This document shows positions 8,505 to 17,038 of a stretch of 33,576 nucleotides of DNA, in pieces. Each line of letters opens with the position of its first letter. Positions within the stretch are counted from its first letter, which is position 1. Source of the stretch: Oscillospiraceae bacterium (GTDB lineage: Bacteria; Bacillota; Clostridia; Oscillospirales; Acutalibacteraceae); NCBI GenBank assembly GCA_031270785.1, contig JAISWM010000022.1:1-33576 (forward strand). The letters run 5' to 3'. The translations under genes and the position numbers were made by a program. The notes beneath the pieces were generated by a model. It did no database searches. It was not told where the DNA came from and was given only the letters and a program-made list of their open reading frames with translations.

Positions 8505-9062
8505 TTAGAGAACTTTGAGGGCAAGTTGTGCGCTTTGCTGCACGAGCACATCTAGTTGGGAATCCATCTTTTTGAGTTCCGATTGGCTTTCAAATTCTTT
8601 TTGCTTTGCAGGAAGTAAGCTCTTTATCTTTTTTGCAATACCAACTTGATTTACTATGCACGTGGATGCTTTGTATAGTATTTCAGACGATTTATCAAGC
8701 CATTTCAGCCCATTTTCAATCGCTTCCATAGATTCTTTAAGTGGGGCGTACTCCTTGTCGTTCAAAAAAATTTTAAATCCAGATAAATATTTTTTGTTAT
8801 TGGCAATGCTAGTGTCTATCTTTCCCATTAGCCGTATACTATTTTCAGCACAAGCCTTAGAGTCATTAAGTGACTCCTGAATATATTCTATTGCCTTTCG
8901 AACAGTTGAAACATCTGCTGCTAATTCATTTTTTGCTTTTGTAAGTTCCTTGTTTTGTTCATTGAATGCGGTTATAGTTTCATTTGATATTGCTTTTTTA
9001 TAAACATTATTTTGTTTCGATAGATCATCTAAGTGTTTGGCTACAGTAGCTTTTCTAATCAT
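8505..9062 (-). CDS. Hypothetical coiled-coil protein
   Basis: 185 aa ORF, helical and charged; RBS ggaggaaat upstream of ATG on the minus strand. Confidence 0.7.
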   Translation of the reverse strand: MIRKATVAKHLDDLSKQNNVYKKAISNETITAFNEQNKELTKAKNELAADVSTVRKAIEYIQESLNDSKACAENSIRLMGKIDTSIANNKKYLSGFKIFLNDKEYAPLKESMEAIENGLKWLDKSSEILYKASTCIVNQVGIAKKIKSLLPAKQKEFESQSELKKMDSQLDVLVQQSAQLALKVL

Positions 9063-9104
9063 AGTATTATTTCCTCCCTTTTTTTATGTAGCGGTTCATA
9101 ATTT

Positions 9105-9230
9105 GATCATGTTTTACCAATAGTTGAAACTCCTTCTTTCCCCACCGCTACCGGCGGGAGGAAAGAACTGTAAATAATAACATGTCTCTAATGATTTTTG
9201 TTATATTATCAACTAATTTGGGCTATAACT
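9105..9230 (-). mobile_element. Family B element interrupted by the right half of a C element
   Basis: gatcatgttttaccaatagttgaaa...cccaccgctaccggcggg...aactgtaaataataacatgtctctaatgatttttgttat...attatcaactaatttgggctataact; flanks CATAATTT/CATGATTT. Confidence 0.65.
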
Positions 9231-9238
9231 CATGATTT

Positions 9239-9326
9239 GGTTGTGTTTCAAAATAGTTAAAATTCCTTCTTTTCCCCCGCCATAGGCGGGGGTGAAAGAT
9301 ATTATCAATTAATTTGGGCTATAACC
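9239..9326 (-). mobile_element. Family B element with perfect 8-bp target duplication
   Basis: ggttgtgtttcaaaatag...cgccataggcg...aatttgggctataacc flanked by CATGATTT (9231-9238, 9327-9334). Confidence 0.85.
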
Positions 9327-9437
9327 CATGATTTAGCCAAATGAAAGGCAAAAACAAAATTTTTAACAAAAAACCGCCGCTTTTCTTAAATAAACAAGTT
9401 TATTCTACCAAAAACGAATTATTTTGTCAACTTTTTA

Positions 9438-9527
9438 GGTAGTGGTCCAAATTAATTGATACTATCTTTCCCCCCCCGCCACAGGCGGGGGGGAAAGAAG
9501 GAATTTCAACTATTTTGAGACACGACC
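9438..9527 (+). mobile_element. Family B element
   Basis: ggtagtggtccaaattaattgatactatc...cgccacaggcg...tttgagacacgacc; flanks ACTTTTTA/ACTTCTTA. Confidence 0.85.
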
Positions 9528-9751
9528 ACTTCTTAATTAAGCTTTCGCGTATAATAGACATGGCCATAAATAAATTAGCCAAAAATGTTTATGTAAATTT
9601 TGCACAAATCAATATTGAAAATCATTTTAAAATGATCTATAAAATGTTCTAAAAACAAAGTTTTATCTTTTGAAATTACGTTTTCAAGGAATTCCAAACA
9701 CGAAAATTTTTATATTTTTGTGCATATTTTTACGATTAGTTATAATTGGGC

Positions 9752-9860
9752 AAGTCTAATAAAAACTTTTTAAAACAGTGACATTTCTATTCTTCCCTTC
9801 GCTTTCAGCGGGGGAAAAACATAAATAATACCACGTTATTTTAAAAATATTTTTGTTATA
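9752..9860 (+). mobile_element. Family C element
   Basis: tctaataaaaactttttaaaacagtgacatttct...cgctttcagcg...aaataataccacgttattttaaaaatatttttgttata. Confidence 0.7.
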
Positions 9861-9973
9861 GCTGTTTCGTTTGAAAAGCGTCTGATTTTTATAACTTTCT
9901 CCCAGCCGACGGCTGGGAGAAAGTACACGGATAAATTTACTTTTGAGGACTGTTTTAAATCGCAACAGCTATA
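9857..9973 (+). mobile_element. Family A element (117 bp)
   Basis: tatagctgtttcgtttgaaaagcgtctg...actttctcccagccgacggctgggagaaagt...gaggactgttttaaatcgcaacagctata; 14-bp perfect central stem. Confidence 0.85.
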
Positions 9974-10004
9974 TACAGTATTATTATTTTTTAGAGGTGT
10001 AAAA

Positions 10005-10949
10005 ATGAATATAATTAGTGCGGCGATTCAAGGAATAGTTCAGGGATTAACAGAATTTTTACCGATATCAAGCAGCGGCCATTTACTGCTGACCCAACAC
10101 ATTTTGGGGCAGCAGCAAGACAATCTTTTTTTTAACGTTATGCTGCATGTAGGAACACTTATATCAGTAATGTTAGTATATTACAAAACAATATTTGACT
10201 TAATAATTGCTTTTTTCTCCCTAATAAAAGACGTTTTTACCGGAAAATTTAATTTCAGTAAATTAGATGGAAACAAAAGAATGGTTCTGATGTTAATAAT
10301 AAGCCTTGTACCTCTTTTTTTAGTATTTTTGCCTCTTCCCGAGCCAACTAAAAACATAAAGGGGTTCGCTGAAATTTTGTCAAATGATAAAAATATAATT
10401 TTAGTAGGAATATGTTTAATAATAACAAGTTTTTTATTAACTTTGGGAGTTAAGGTGAGCAGGGAGAAAAGCTCCAAACACCTTTTAAAGTTAAAGAAAA
10501 ATAACATTATGGTAAGCCATGAAAAAAAAGAATATAATATTATCGATGCTATATACGTAGGGATAACGCAATTTATATCAGTAATATTCCCGGGAATTTC
10601 CAGGTCGGGTTCTACTTTGTCTGTGTCATTAATGCGGGGAATTAACAGGCAAAAAGCTATTGATTTTTCATTTATATTGGGAATACCCGCAGTAATAGCG
10701 GCTTCATTATTAGAAATTAAAGAAGTTTTTGAATCTGATTCAGCTATGGCAACAATTGATATTTCAGGCATAATAGTAGGTATATTATTTTCTGCGGTGG
10801 TAGGATTTTTATCTATAAAATTATTTAAATGGATTTTATTTAAAGACAGAACTGATATTTTTATAATTTATACCTTGGCAGTCGGAATACTTTCTGTTAC
10901 AATAGGTATTATAGAAATTTGCAAAGGAACGAATATATTAATGATTTAA
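10005..10949 (+). CDS. uppP: Undecaprenyl-diphosphatase
   Basis: IQGIVQGLTEFLPISSSGHLLL and FPGISRSGSTLSVSLMRG motifs, multi-pass membrane protein. Confidence 0.95.
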   Translation: MNIISAAIQGIVQGLTEFLPISSSGHLLLTQHILGQQQDNLFFNVMLHVGTLISVMLVYYKTIFDLIIAFFSLIKDVFTGKFNFSKLDGNKRMVLMLIISLVPLFLVFLPLPEPTKNIKGFAEILSNDKNIILVGICLIITSFLLTLGVKVSREKSSKHLLKLKKNNIMVSHEKKEYNIIDAIYVGITQFISVIFPGISRSGSTLSVSLMRGINRQKAIDFSFILGIPAVIAASLLEIKEVFESDSAMATIDISGIIVGILFSAVVGFLSIKLFKWILFKDRTDIFIIYTLAVGILSVTIGIIEICKGTNILMI

Positions 10950-10971
10950 CTTAAAAAATATAAGCTTTTGC

Positions 10972-11076
10972 ATAGCAAAAACCTTTTTACACAGTGACAT
11001 TTTTGTTTTTCCCCCGCGAATCGGCGGGAAGAAAGGACCGTAAATAATACCGCGTTTCTAAATGGTTTTTTCTATA
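10972..11076 (+). mobile_element. Family C element
   Basis: atagcaaaaacctttttacacagtgacatttttg...cccccgcgaatcggcggg...aataataccgcgtttctaaatggttttttctata. Confidence 0.75.
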
Positions 11077-11087
11077 AAATAATGGTT

Positions 11088-11168
11088 GTAGTGGTTCAAA
11101 TTAATTGATAATACCCCAACCTATGGCGGGGGTGAAAGAAGGATTTCAACTATTTTGAAACACGATCC
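11088..11168 (+). mobile_element. Family B element
   Basis: gtagtggttcaaattaattgataat...gaaggatttcaactattttgaaacacgatcc, ending 21 nt before the ATG at 11190. Confidence 0.75.
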
Positions 11169-11189
11169 GAAAAAGCGAGGTTTATTGAT

Positions 11190-11438
11190 ATGACCGACCT
11201 GACAAAAATACCCGGCATTGGCAAGAACATGGCGCAGCACTTAACCCGTGCCGGATACCCGAATATAGACTCCCTCAAAGGGAAAGACCCCGACGAAGTT
11301 TACGCCAAGGACTGCCTCGCTCAGGGTGTTCAGGTAGACCGCTGCGCATTGTACTGCTATCGATTGGCTTGCTATTTCGCCAACCACGATGGGCAGTTGC
11401 CGAAGGGAAAGCAAAGCTGGTGGGATTGGAAGGATTGA
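11190..11438 (+). CDS. Helix-hairpin-helix protein resembling the Cdd1 (pathogenicity locus) family
   Basis: TKIPGIGKNMAQHLTRAGYPNIDSLKGKDPDEVYAKDCLAQGVQVDRCALYCYRLACYFA. Confidence 0.75.
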   Translation: MTDLTKIPGIGKNMAQHLTRAGYPNIDSLKGKDPDEVYAKDCLAQGVQVDRCALYCYRLACYFANHDGQLPKGKQSWWDWKD

Positions 11439-11573
11439 AAGAGGAGGCAAAATATGAGGACTTCTTCGAAACTAAAATCATAGAATTGAACCTTATAACT
11501 TTGCCTAAACCTTTTAATTTTGCCTTTGAGAGGGCGAGAGGGGTGCAAAAACCTTGACGACTAACACAGCGAT

Positions 11574-11717
11574 GGCTTACACGGCACCTTTTGCTCCCCC
11601 CCGCGAGTCAGCGGGGAAAAGAACCGTAAATAATACCGCGTTTCTAAATAATTTTCTCCTCCCTCCGATTCGAGGGAGAGAAAAAAGAAGTTTCAACCAT
11701 TTTGAATCATGACCAAA
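11574..11717 (+). repeat. C right half fused to B right half upstream of ftsK
   Basis: cccccccgcgagtcagcggggaaaagaaccgtaaataataccgcgtttctaaataatttt, then ctccgattcgagggag...tttcaaccattttgaatcatgacc. Confidence 0.6.
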
Positions 11718-11741
11718 ATAATTTTATAAAATAGGTGTAAT

Positions 11742-14173
11742 ATGAAAAACTCAGAAAAATCTATAAAAAGGCCTGTCAGAAAAAATACGTCTTTGAGCAA
11801 AGATAAAAAAAAAACGCACCCGGTGATAATTATTTAGGGCAAATAATTGCGTTTTGCTGCGCGGTATTAATGTTTTTTATAGTGCTAATTCCCGGGGAAA
11901 ATATATGGTTATTTTTGCATAACTTGGCCTTGGGGTTGTTTGGGAATTGCGCTATACTTTCACCGCTGTTTTTATTGTACGTATCTGTAGTTTCATGCAT
12001 TGACAAATTTAAAGAGGACCTTGATTTTAAGTTATTTCTTTCAGGAATAACAATAATATTATTTTGCGGTTTGGTTTACGTGTTTTCAGGGGCAAGTATA
12101 ATAAGCAAAAGTTCAAATTTTGCCGAAAAAATAGTATCATCGTATAAAACGGGAACGGCCGGCGAGGGGCCGGGTGCGGTAGGGAGTATATTGGGGTTGT
12201 CGCTGTGTTGGGCTTTTGGTGTGGTAGGAGCTAAAATAATAAATATTTTATTAATTTTTATATCCGTAATGATGCTAACCGGAACGAGTCCTGTGCGGGT
12301 TTTTTATACTTTTTTAAGATTTTTAAAAGCGGTTGGCAAAAAAATCAGCAGCGGAATATATAAATTTCAAAAAACAGAGCCATCACCCAAAACACAAAAA
12401 AATTCAAATGAAACCGTTTGGAACAATTCTAAAGAAAATAAACCTTTAAATGATTCCCAAAGTATTCCCAAAACACAAAATGAAAAACCAGCCGATTTCC
12501 AAAATAAAAGTAAAAAAGACATACAAGAAAATACACTGCCTGAAAAGTCTGATATAAGTAATTATTCGGATGAATCCCCTCATATAGGCGATATAATTGA
12601 ACATATTTCTGCAAACCAAAAAAATAATATCAAAGCAGAAAAACAAGAAGAGAAAAATTACAATGCTTTAATAAGTTCAGACTATGCTTACCCCGAAGTA
12701 GACCTTTTAAACAAATCCATTTTGCCGAAAAAAAGCGATATAGCTTACGAACTTGAAAATAACGGAAAAATACTTGTAGATACCCTGGACAGCTTTAATG
12801 TACAAACCAAAATCACGGAAATCAGCAGAGGTCCAAGCGTAACCAGATACGAGCTGCAGCCGGCTCCGGGAGTAAAAATAAGCAAGATAACAAGCCTTGC
12901 AGACGACATAGCTTTAAATTTAGCCGCGTCAGGAGTCAGAATAGAAGCGCCTATTCCCGGAAAATCCGCAGTTGGGGTTGAAATTCCAAATAAAATTATA
13001 AGCGTAGTGAATATGAGAGATTTAATATCATCACAAGAATTTATGTCTTCTCAAAGTAATCTTACGGTGGTACTTGGCAAAGATATAGCCGGTAAAGTGG
13101 TAATAGCAGATTTAAGTAAAATGCCGCATTTACTAATCGCGGGTTCCACGGGGTCGGGTAAATCGGTGTGTATAAACTCATTTATAATCAGTTTACTTTA
13201 TAAAGCAACTCCCGACGAGGTAAAGATGCTTATGATAGACCCGAAAGTTGTAGAACTTGGGATATATAACGGAATACCTCACCTTTTGGTGCCGGTTGTT
13301 ACAGACCCAAAGAAAGCGGCGGGAGCTTTGGGGTGGGCAGTTGGCGAAATGCTTATGAGGTACAAAAAATTTGCTGAAAATAACGTAAGGGATTTAGCTT
13401 CTTACAACCATCTTGCGGAGCGTAAAAATCCGCCGCTTGACAAAGAAGGGAATCCCGTTCAAAAAATGCCGCAGATGGTGATAGTAATAGATGAACTTTC
13501 AGATTTAATGATGGCGGCTCCGAATGAAATAGAAGATTACATATGCAGACTAGCACAAATGGCCAGAGCGGCGGGAATGTACTTGGTAATAGCCACACAA
13601 AGGCCTTCCGTAGACGTAATTACAGGTATAATAAAAGCTAATATTCCAAGCAGAATAGCTCTTGCCGTATCTTCCCAAATAGACTCCAGAACTATTATAG
13701 ACATGAGCGGAGCGGAAAAATTGTTAGGCAGGGGAGACATGATGTTTTCTTCCGCCGGGTCGCCGAAACCGATAAGAGTTCAAGGGTGCTACGTTACTGA
13801 CGAGGAAATAGAAAAAGTAATAGAAGCCGTAAAAGAAAATGATCCAAAAATAAATCAATATGATGATAATGTTATAGAAGAAATTGAAAAAAACGCGCTA
13901 TCAGATAAATCAAAAAATTCTAAAGATCAAGGCCAAGATAGTAAAAATCAAGATTTCATGATGGAGGAAGCTATAAAGTGCGTCATAGAAGCAGGGCAAG
14001 CCTCAACATCACTTCTGCAAAGAAGGTTAAAACTAGGGTACGCAAGAGCCGGCCGTTTGATTGACGAAATGGAGCAGATTGGTATAGTAGGGCCGCATGA
14101 AGGTTCAAAACCAAGGCAAGTTATAATTACGTACCAACAATATTTAGAAAGAAATATGGCAAAAAATGAATAA
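11742..14173 (+). CDS. ftsK: DNA translocase FtsK/SpoIIIE; reading frame apparently interrupted at an A10 run (11805-11814)
   Basis: Walker A AGSTGSGKSVCINS, LMIDPKVVELGIYNGIPHL, VIVIDELSDLMM, C-terminal gamma domain (SLLQRRLKLGYARAGRLIDEMEQIGIVGP). ATG 11742 follows aggtg; the listed ORF begins only at 11870. Confidence 0.9.
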
Positions 14174-15101
14174 TTTAAAAAGAAAAAATATAAAAATTTC
14201 AATTATCATATCAATACTTGCCGCGTCACTTTTATCCTTATTGTTTCTGGGCAAGTATTTAAGATTAGAAAAAATATATCAAGTTTTCAACAAACTAAAT
14301 AGCTTAGAATTGAAATCTGATAATAATGAATATAATATGTGCGTACATTTTTTGGATGTAGGTAAGGCAGATTGCATATATATAAAATGTGAAGATAAAC
14401 ACATACTCATTGATGCGGCGAATAAAGATGTTTCAAGCGGTGTTGTAGAATATCTTTGCAGGCAAAATGTGGATAAATTGGATTTAGTCATTGCAACTCA
14501 TCCGCACAGCGACCATATAGGGCAAATGCATGATGTAATAAACAGTTTCGAAATAGATAATTTTGTAATGTCGGAAATACCTCAGAAAATTATCCCCACA
14601 TTTACTACTTATAAAAAAATGTTAAAGTCTATTCAGGATAAACAATTAAAAATAAAATTGGTTCACGCGGGGGAAAAATTTACGTTAGGAAATTTAAAAA
14701 TAAATATTTTAAGCCCTTGCCGGCAGTACGACAATTTAAATAATAATTCTGTGGTTATGCGTTTAGAATACGGAAACGACAGTTTTATATTTATGGGCGA
14801 TGCCGAAAAAGAAGCAGAGAACGATATGGTAAAAAGCAATTTGAATTTAGACAGTACAGTACTCAAAGTGGGCCATCACGGCAGCAGTACTTCTACTACT
14901 AAAGATTTTCTTGAAAAAGTGGCTCCTGAATTTTCAATTATATCAGTCGGTAAAAATATACATAAACTCCCTAAGAAAAATATTATTAAAAGAATCAAAA
15001 AAACGGGGTCCAAAGTTTATCGAACAGACACACACGGCACAATTATACTTAGAACTAACGGAAAGGGAATAGACGTTTTAACAGAAAGAAGGATTGCTTA
15101 A
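14166..15101 (+). CDS. Metallo-beta-lactamase-fold hydrolase, ComEC/Rec2 C-terminal-like, membrane-anchored
   Basis: N-terminal TM segment; HFLDVGKADCIYI, ATHPHSDHIGQM, FMGDAEKEAE, LKVGHHGSSTSTT. Confidence 0.88.
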   Translation: MNNLKRKNIKISIIISILAASLLSLLFLGKYLRLEKIYQVFNKLNSLELKSDNNEYNMCVHFLDVGKADCIYIKCEDKHILIDAANKDVSSGVVEYLCRQNVDKLDLVIATHPHSDHIGQMHDVINSFEIDNFVMSEIPQKIIPTFTTYKKMLKSIQDKQLKIKLVHAGEKFTLGNLKINILSPCRQYDNLNNNSVVMRLEYGNDSFIFMGDAEKEAENDMVKSNLNLDSTVLKVGHHGSSTSTTKDFLEKVAPEFSIISVGKNIHKLPKKNIIKRIKKTGSKVYRTDTHGTIILRTNGKGIDVLTERRIA

Positions 15102-15102
15102 A

Positions 15103-15318
15103 GTGATGTATTTTTCTGTTGATCAGATAGGGGAAAAATATATTGAATGTGAGAATGACGAGGGAGAAGTATATTATTTTAAATTAAAAAATGCCCCCAA
15201 AAACGTCAAAGAAGGGGACATATTAAAGCTTAATAAAAACGGAAAACTCGTTAAGGACGCAGAGCAAACTAAAAAAAGAAGAAAAGATATAAAAGATATT
15301 TACGATAGCCTTGTTTAA
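15103..15318 (+). CDS. Small DUF3006-like protein paired with the MBL protein
   Basis: FSVDQIGEKYIECENDEGEVYYFKLKNAPKNVKEGDILKLNKNGKLVKD. Confidence 0.65.
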   Translation: MMYFSVDQIGEKYIECENDEGEVYYFKLKNAPKNVKEGDILKLNKNGKLVKDAEQTKKRRKDIKDIYDSLV

Positions 15319-15435
15319 TATAGCTGTTTCGTTTGAAAAGCGTCTGATTTTTATAACTTTCTCCCAGTCGACGGCTGGGAGAAAGTACACGGATAAATTT
15401 ACTTTTGAGGACTGTTTTAAATAGTAACAACTATA
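15319..15435 (+). mobile_element. Family A element (117 bp), directly after a TAA stop codon
   Basis: tatagctgtttcgtttgaaaagcgtctg...ctcccagtcgacggctgggag...gaggactgttttaaatagtaacaactata. Confidence 0.85.
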
Positions 15436-15462
15436 CTAATTTCAATTATAAATATCAGTTTG

Positions 15463-15570
15463 TATAGCAAAAATCATTTAGAAACATTGATATTATTTAC
15501 GTTTCTTTCCCCCCCGCGAGTCGGTGGGGAAAGAACAAAAATGTCACTGTTTCAAAAAGCTTTTACTATA
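15463..15570 (-). mobile_element. Family C element
   Basis: tatagcaaaaatcatttagaaacattgatattatttacg...cgcgagtcggtgg...aaaaatgtcactgtttcaaaaagcttttactata. Confidence 0.75.
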
Positions 15571-15615
15571 TAGACCGCTTAAAATAGTGACATTATATGC
15601 CGCCGTTGATTTTGT

Positions 15616-15860
15616 GTCATGTTTCAAAATAGTTGAAATTCTTTCTTTTCCCCCGCCGTGGGCGGGGGAAGAACAAAAATGCCACTGTTTTAAAAAGCTT
15701 TTACTATATCTGTTACTTTCCCACGCCGTGGGCGGGGGAAGAACAAAAATGTCACTGTTTTAAAAAGCTTTTACTATATCCGTTACTTTCCCCCGCCACC
15801 GGCGGGGGGAAAAAAAGAAACATAAATAATACTACGTTTTTAAATGGCTTTTGCTATATC
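15616..15860 (+). repeat. B/C hybrid followed by 70-bp tandem C-arm/hairpin units
   Basis: cgccgtgggcgggggaagaacaaaaatgYcactgttttaaaaagcttttactatatc repeated 70 bp apart, then a third hairpin unit with the opposite C arm. Confidence 0.75.
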
Positions 15861-16089
15861 GCAAATAAAAATTATTTTTTAAAAAAGTATTTATTTTCAA
15901 GTATTCACATGATAGAATAATACAATTGCTACATTTAAAAAAGTAAATTGGTTCGCGCAGTCTTTCCTCGCCGGCGGCAAGGAGAGGTTGGTAAAAAATT
16001 GGTTGGTAATATTTTTCCCCCGTCTAGGTGAGGGAAAAAGAAAAAGTTCCAATTATTTTGAAATATAATCAAAAAATTAAACATTTTTC

Positions 16090-16178
16090 GGTGATGGGTC
16101 AAATTAATTGATAATATCTTTCACCCCCGCCATAGGCGGGGAAAAAAGAAAAAGTTCCAATTATTTTGAGACACAACC
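16090..16178 (+). mobile_element. Family B element nested in an A-type element
   Basis: ggtgatgggtcaaattaattgataat...cgccataggcg...ttttgagacacaacc; flanks CATTTTTC/AATTTTTC; the host element continues as aatggcgttagctata. Confidence 0.8.
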
Positions 16179-16223
16179 AATTTTTCAATGGCGTTAGCTA
16201 TAGTGTTTGTTATTCATATGATT

Positions 16224-16344
16224 TAACATGTAGTTGAATAGGTATTGTGCGGTGAAAAACTGTGAACCATGTCAGGCGGGGAACCGAGCAGCATTAAGCA
16301 TTCTCTTTCATGCGATACAATTAACCTTTTCAACTGCATGTTAA
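16224..16344 (+). ncRNA. ffs: Small bacterial signal recognition particle RNA (4.5S-like)
   Basis: Conserved SRP tip CAUGUCAGGCGG-GGAA-CCGAGCAGCAUU. The ends pair: uuaacaug-aguuga-ggu-auugu with acaau-acc-ucaacu-cauguuaa. Lies upstream of dnaX, as in Bacillus. Confidence 0.88.
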
Positions 16345-16435
16345 GTTACATGAGTGTTATAGTAAAAGCCATTTGAAAATGTGATATGATCCACGTTTTC
16401 CCCCGCCGACGGCTTGGAAAGAGCTACGAAAATTT

Positions 16436-16525
16436 GGTGATGGGTCAAATTAATTGATAATATCCTCCCCCCCCGCCCGGAGTGGGGGGGAAAAGAAGGG
16501 ATTTCAATTATTTTGAGACACGACC
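16436..16525 (+). mobile_element. Family B element nested in a C element, with perfect 8-bp target duplication
   Basis: ggtgatgggtcaaattaattgataat...gagacacgacc flanked by GAAAATTT (16428-16435, 16526-16533). Confidence 0.85.
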
Positions 16526-16657
16526 GAAAATTTAAGCTTTTTTAAATTAAATCATTATAGTAAAAGTTTTTAAAAACAGTGGTAATTCTGTCTTTTCTCT
16601 CGCCACTAGTGGGGGAAAATCAAATGGGTGAGACCACGTTTTTTAATGATTTTCACT

Positions 16658-16900
16658 AGACCTGTTCGTAAATCTCACAGAGCGCAAACTATCGAAAAAA
16701 TGGATAGTGGTCCAAATTAATTGATAATAATCTTTCCCCCCCGCTGATTCGCGGGGTGAAAGAAGGAATTTCAACTGTTTTGACCCCCAACCGAAAAATG
16801 CATCACTTAAAAAAATGGCTTTGCATCAAAATCTCCTTGGAGTATTTTTATATGCCGCCGCCGATTTTGATTGCAATCTGTAAAGTTTACGAACAGGTCT
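16658..16900 (+). mobile_element. Family D element interrupted by a B element (about 16703-16792)
   Basis: agacctgttcgtaaatctcacagagcgc...[B]...gaaaaatgcatcacttaaa...ttgcaatctgtaaagtttacgaacaggtct, flanked by ACT/ACT. Confidence 0.8.
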
Positions 16901-16923
16901 ACTATATAATATTTGCAAAACCG

Positions 16924-17016
16924 GGGAGTGGCCCAAATTAATTGATAATATCTTTCCTCCCCGCCATAGGCGGGGGGGGGTGAAAGAAGAAATTTCAACT
17001 ATTTTGAGACATGACC
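16924..17016 (+). mobile_element. Family B element with perfect 8-bp target duplication, adjacent to dnaX
   Basis: gggagtggcccaaattaattgataat...ttttgagacatgacc flanked by CAAAACCG (16916-16923, 17017-17024). Confidence 0.85.
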
Positions 17017-17038
17017 CAAAACCGGGGGAGTGTTTCGA

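Noticed and set aside
9105-9326. REP/RAYT (TnpA-REP) elements
   Set aside because: B copies have terminal inverted repeats and 8-bp target duplications, unlike REP elements, which lack duplications and usually carry a GTAG-type tetranucleotide.
9537-9751. Possible ncRNA in the repeat-free AT-rich gap upstream of uppP
   Set aside because: Only AT-rich sequence; no stable structure or recognisable family could be supported by eye.
11369-11557. 62-aa ORF overlapping the HHH gene
   Set aside because: Out of frame overlap with the Cdd1-like gene, no RBS, no recognisable motif.
15524-15920. ORFs 15524-15763 and 15633-15920
   Set aside because: Translations of C/B hairpin repeats (RGRGKNKNATVLKSFYY repeated), not protein genes.
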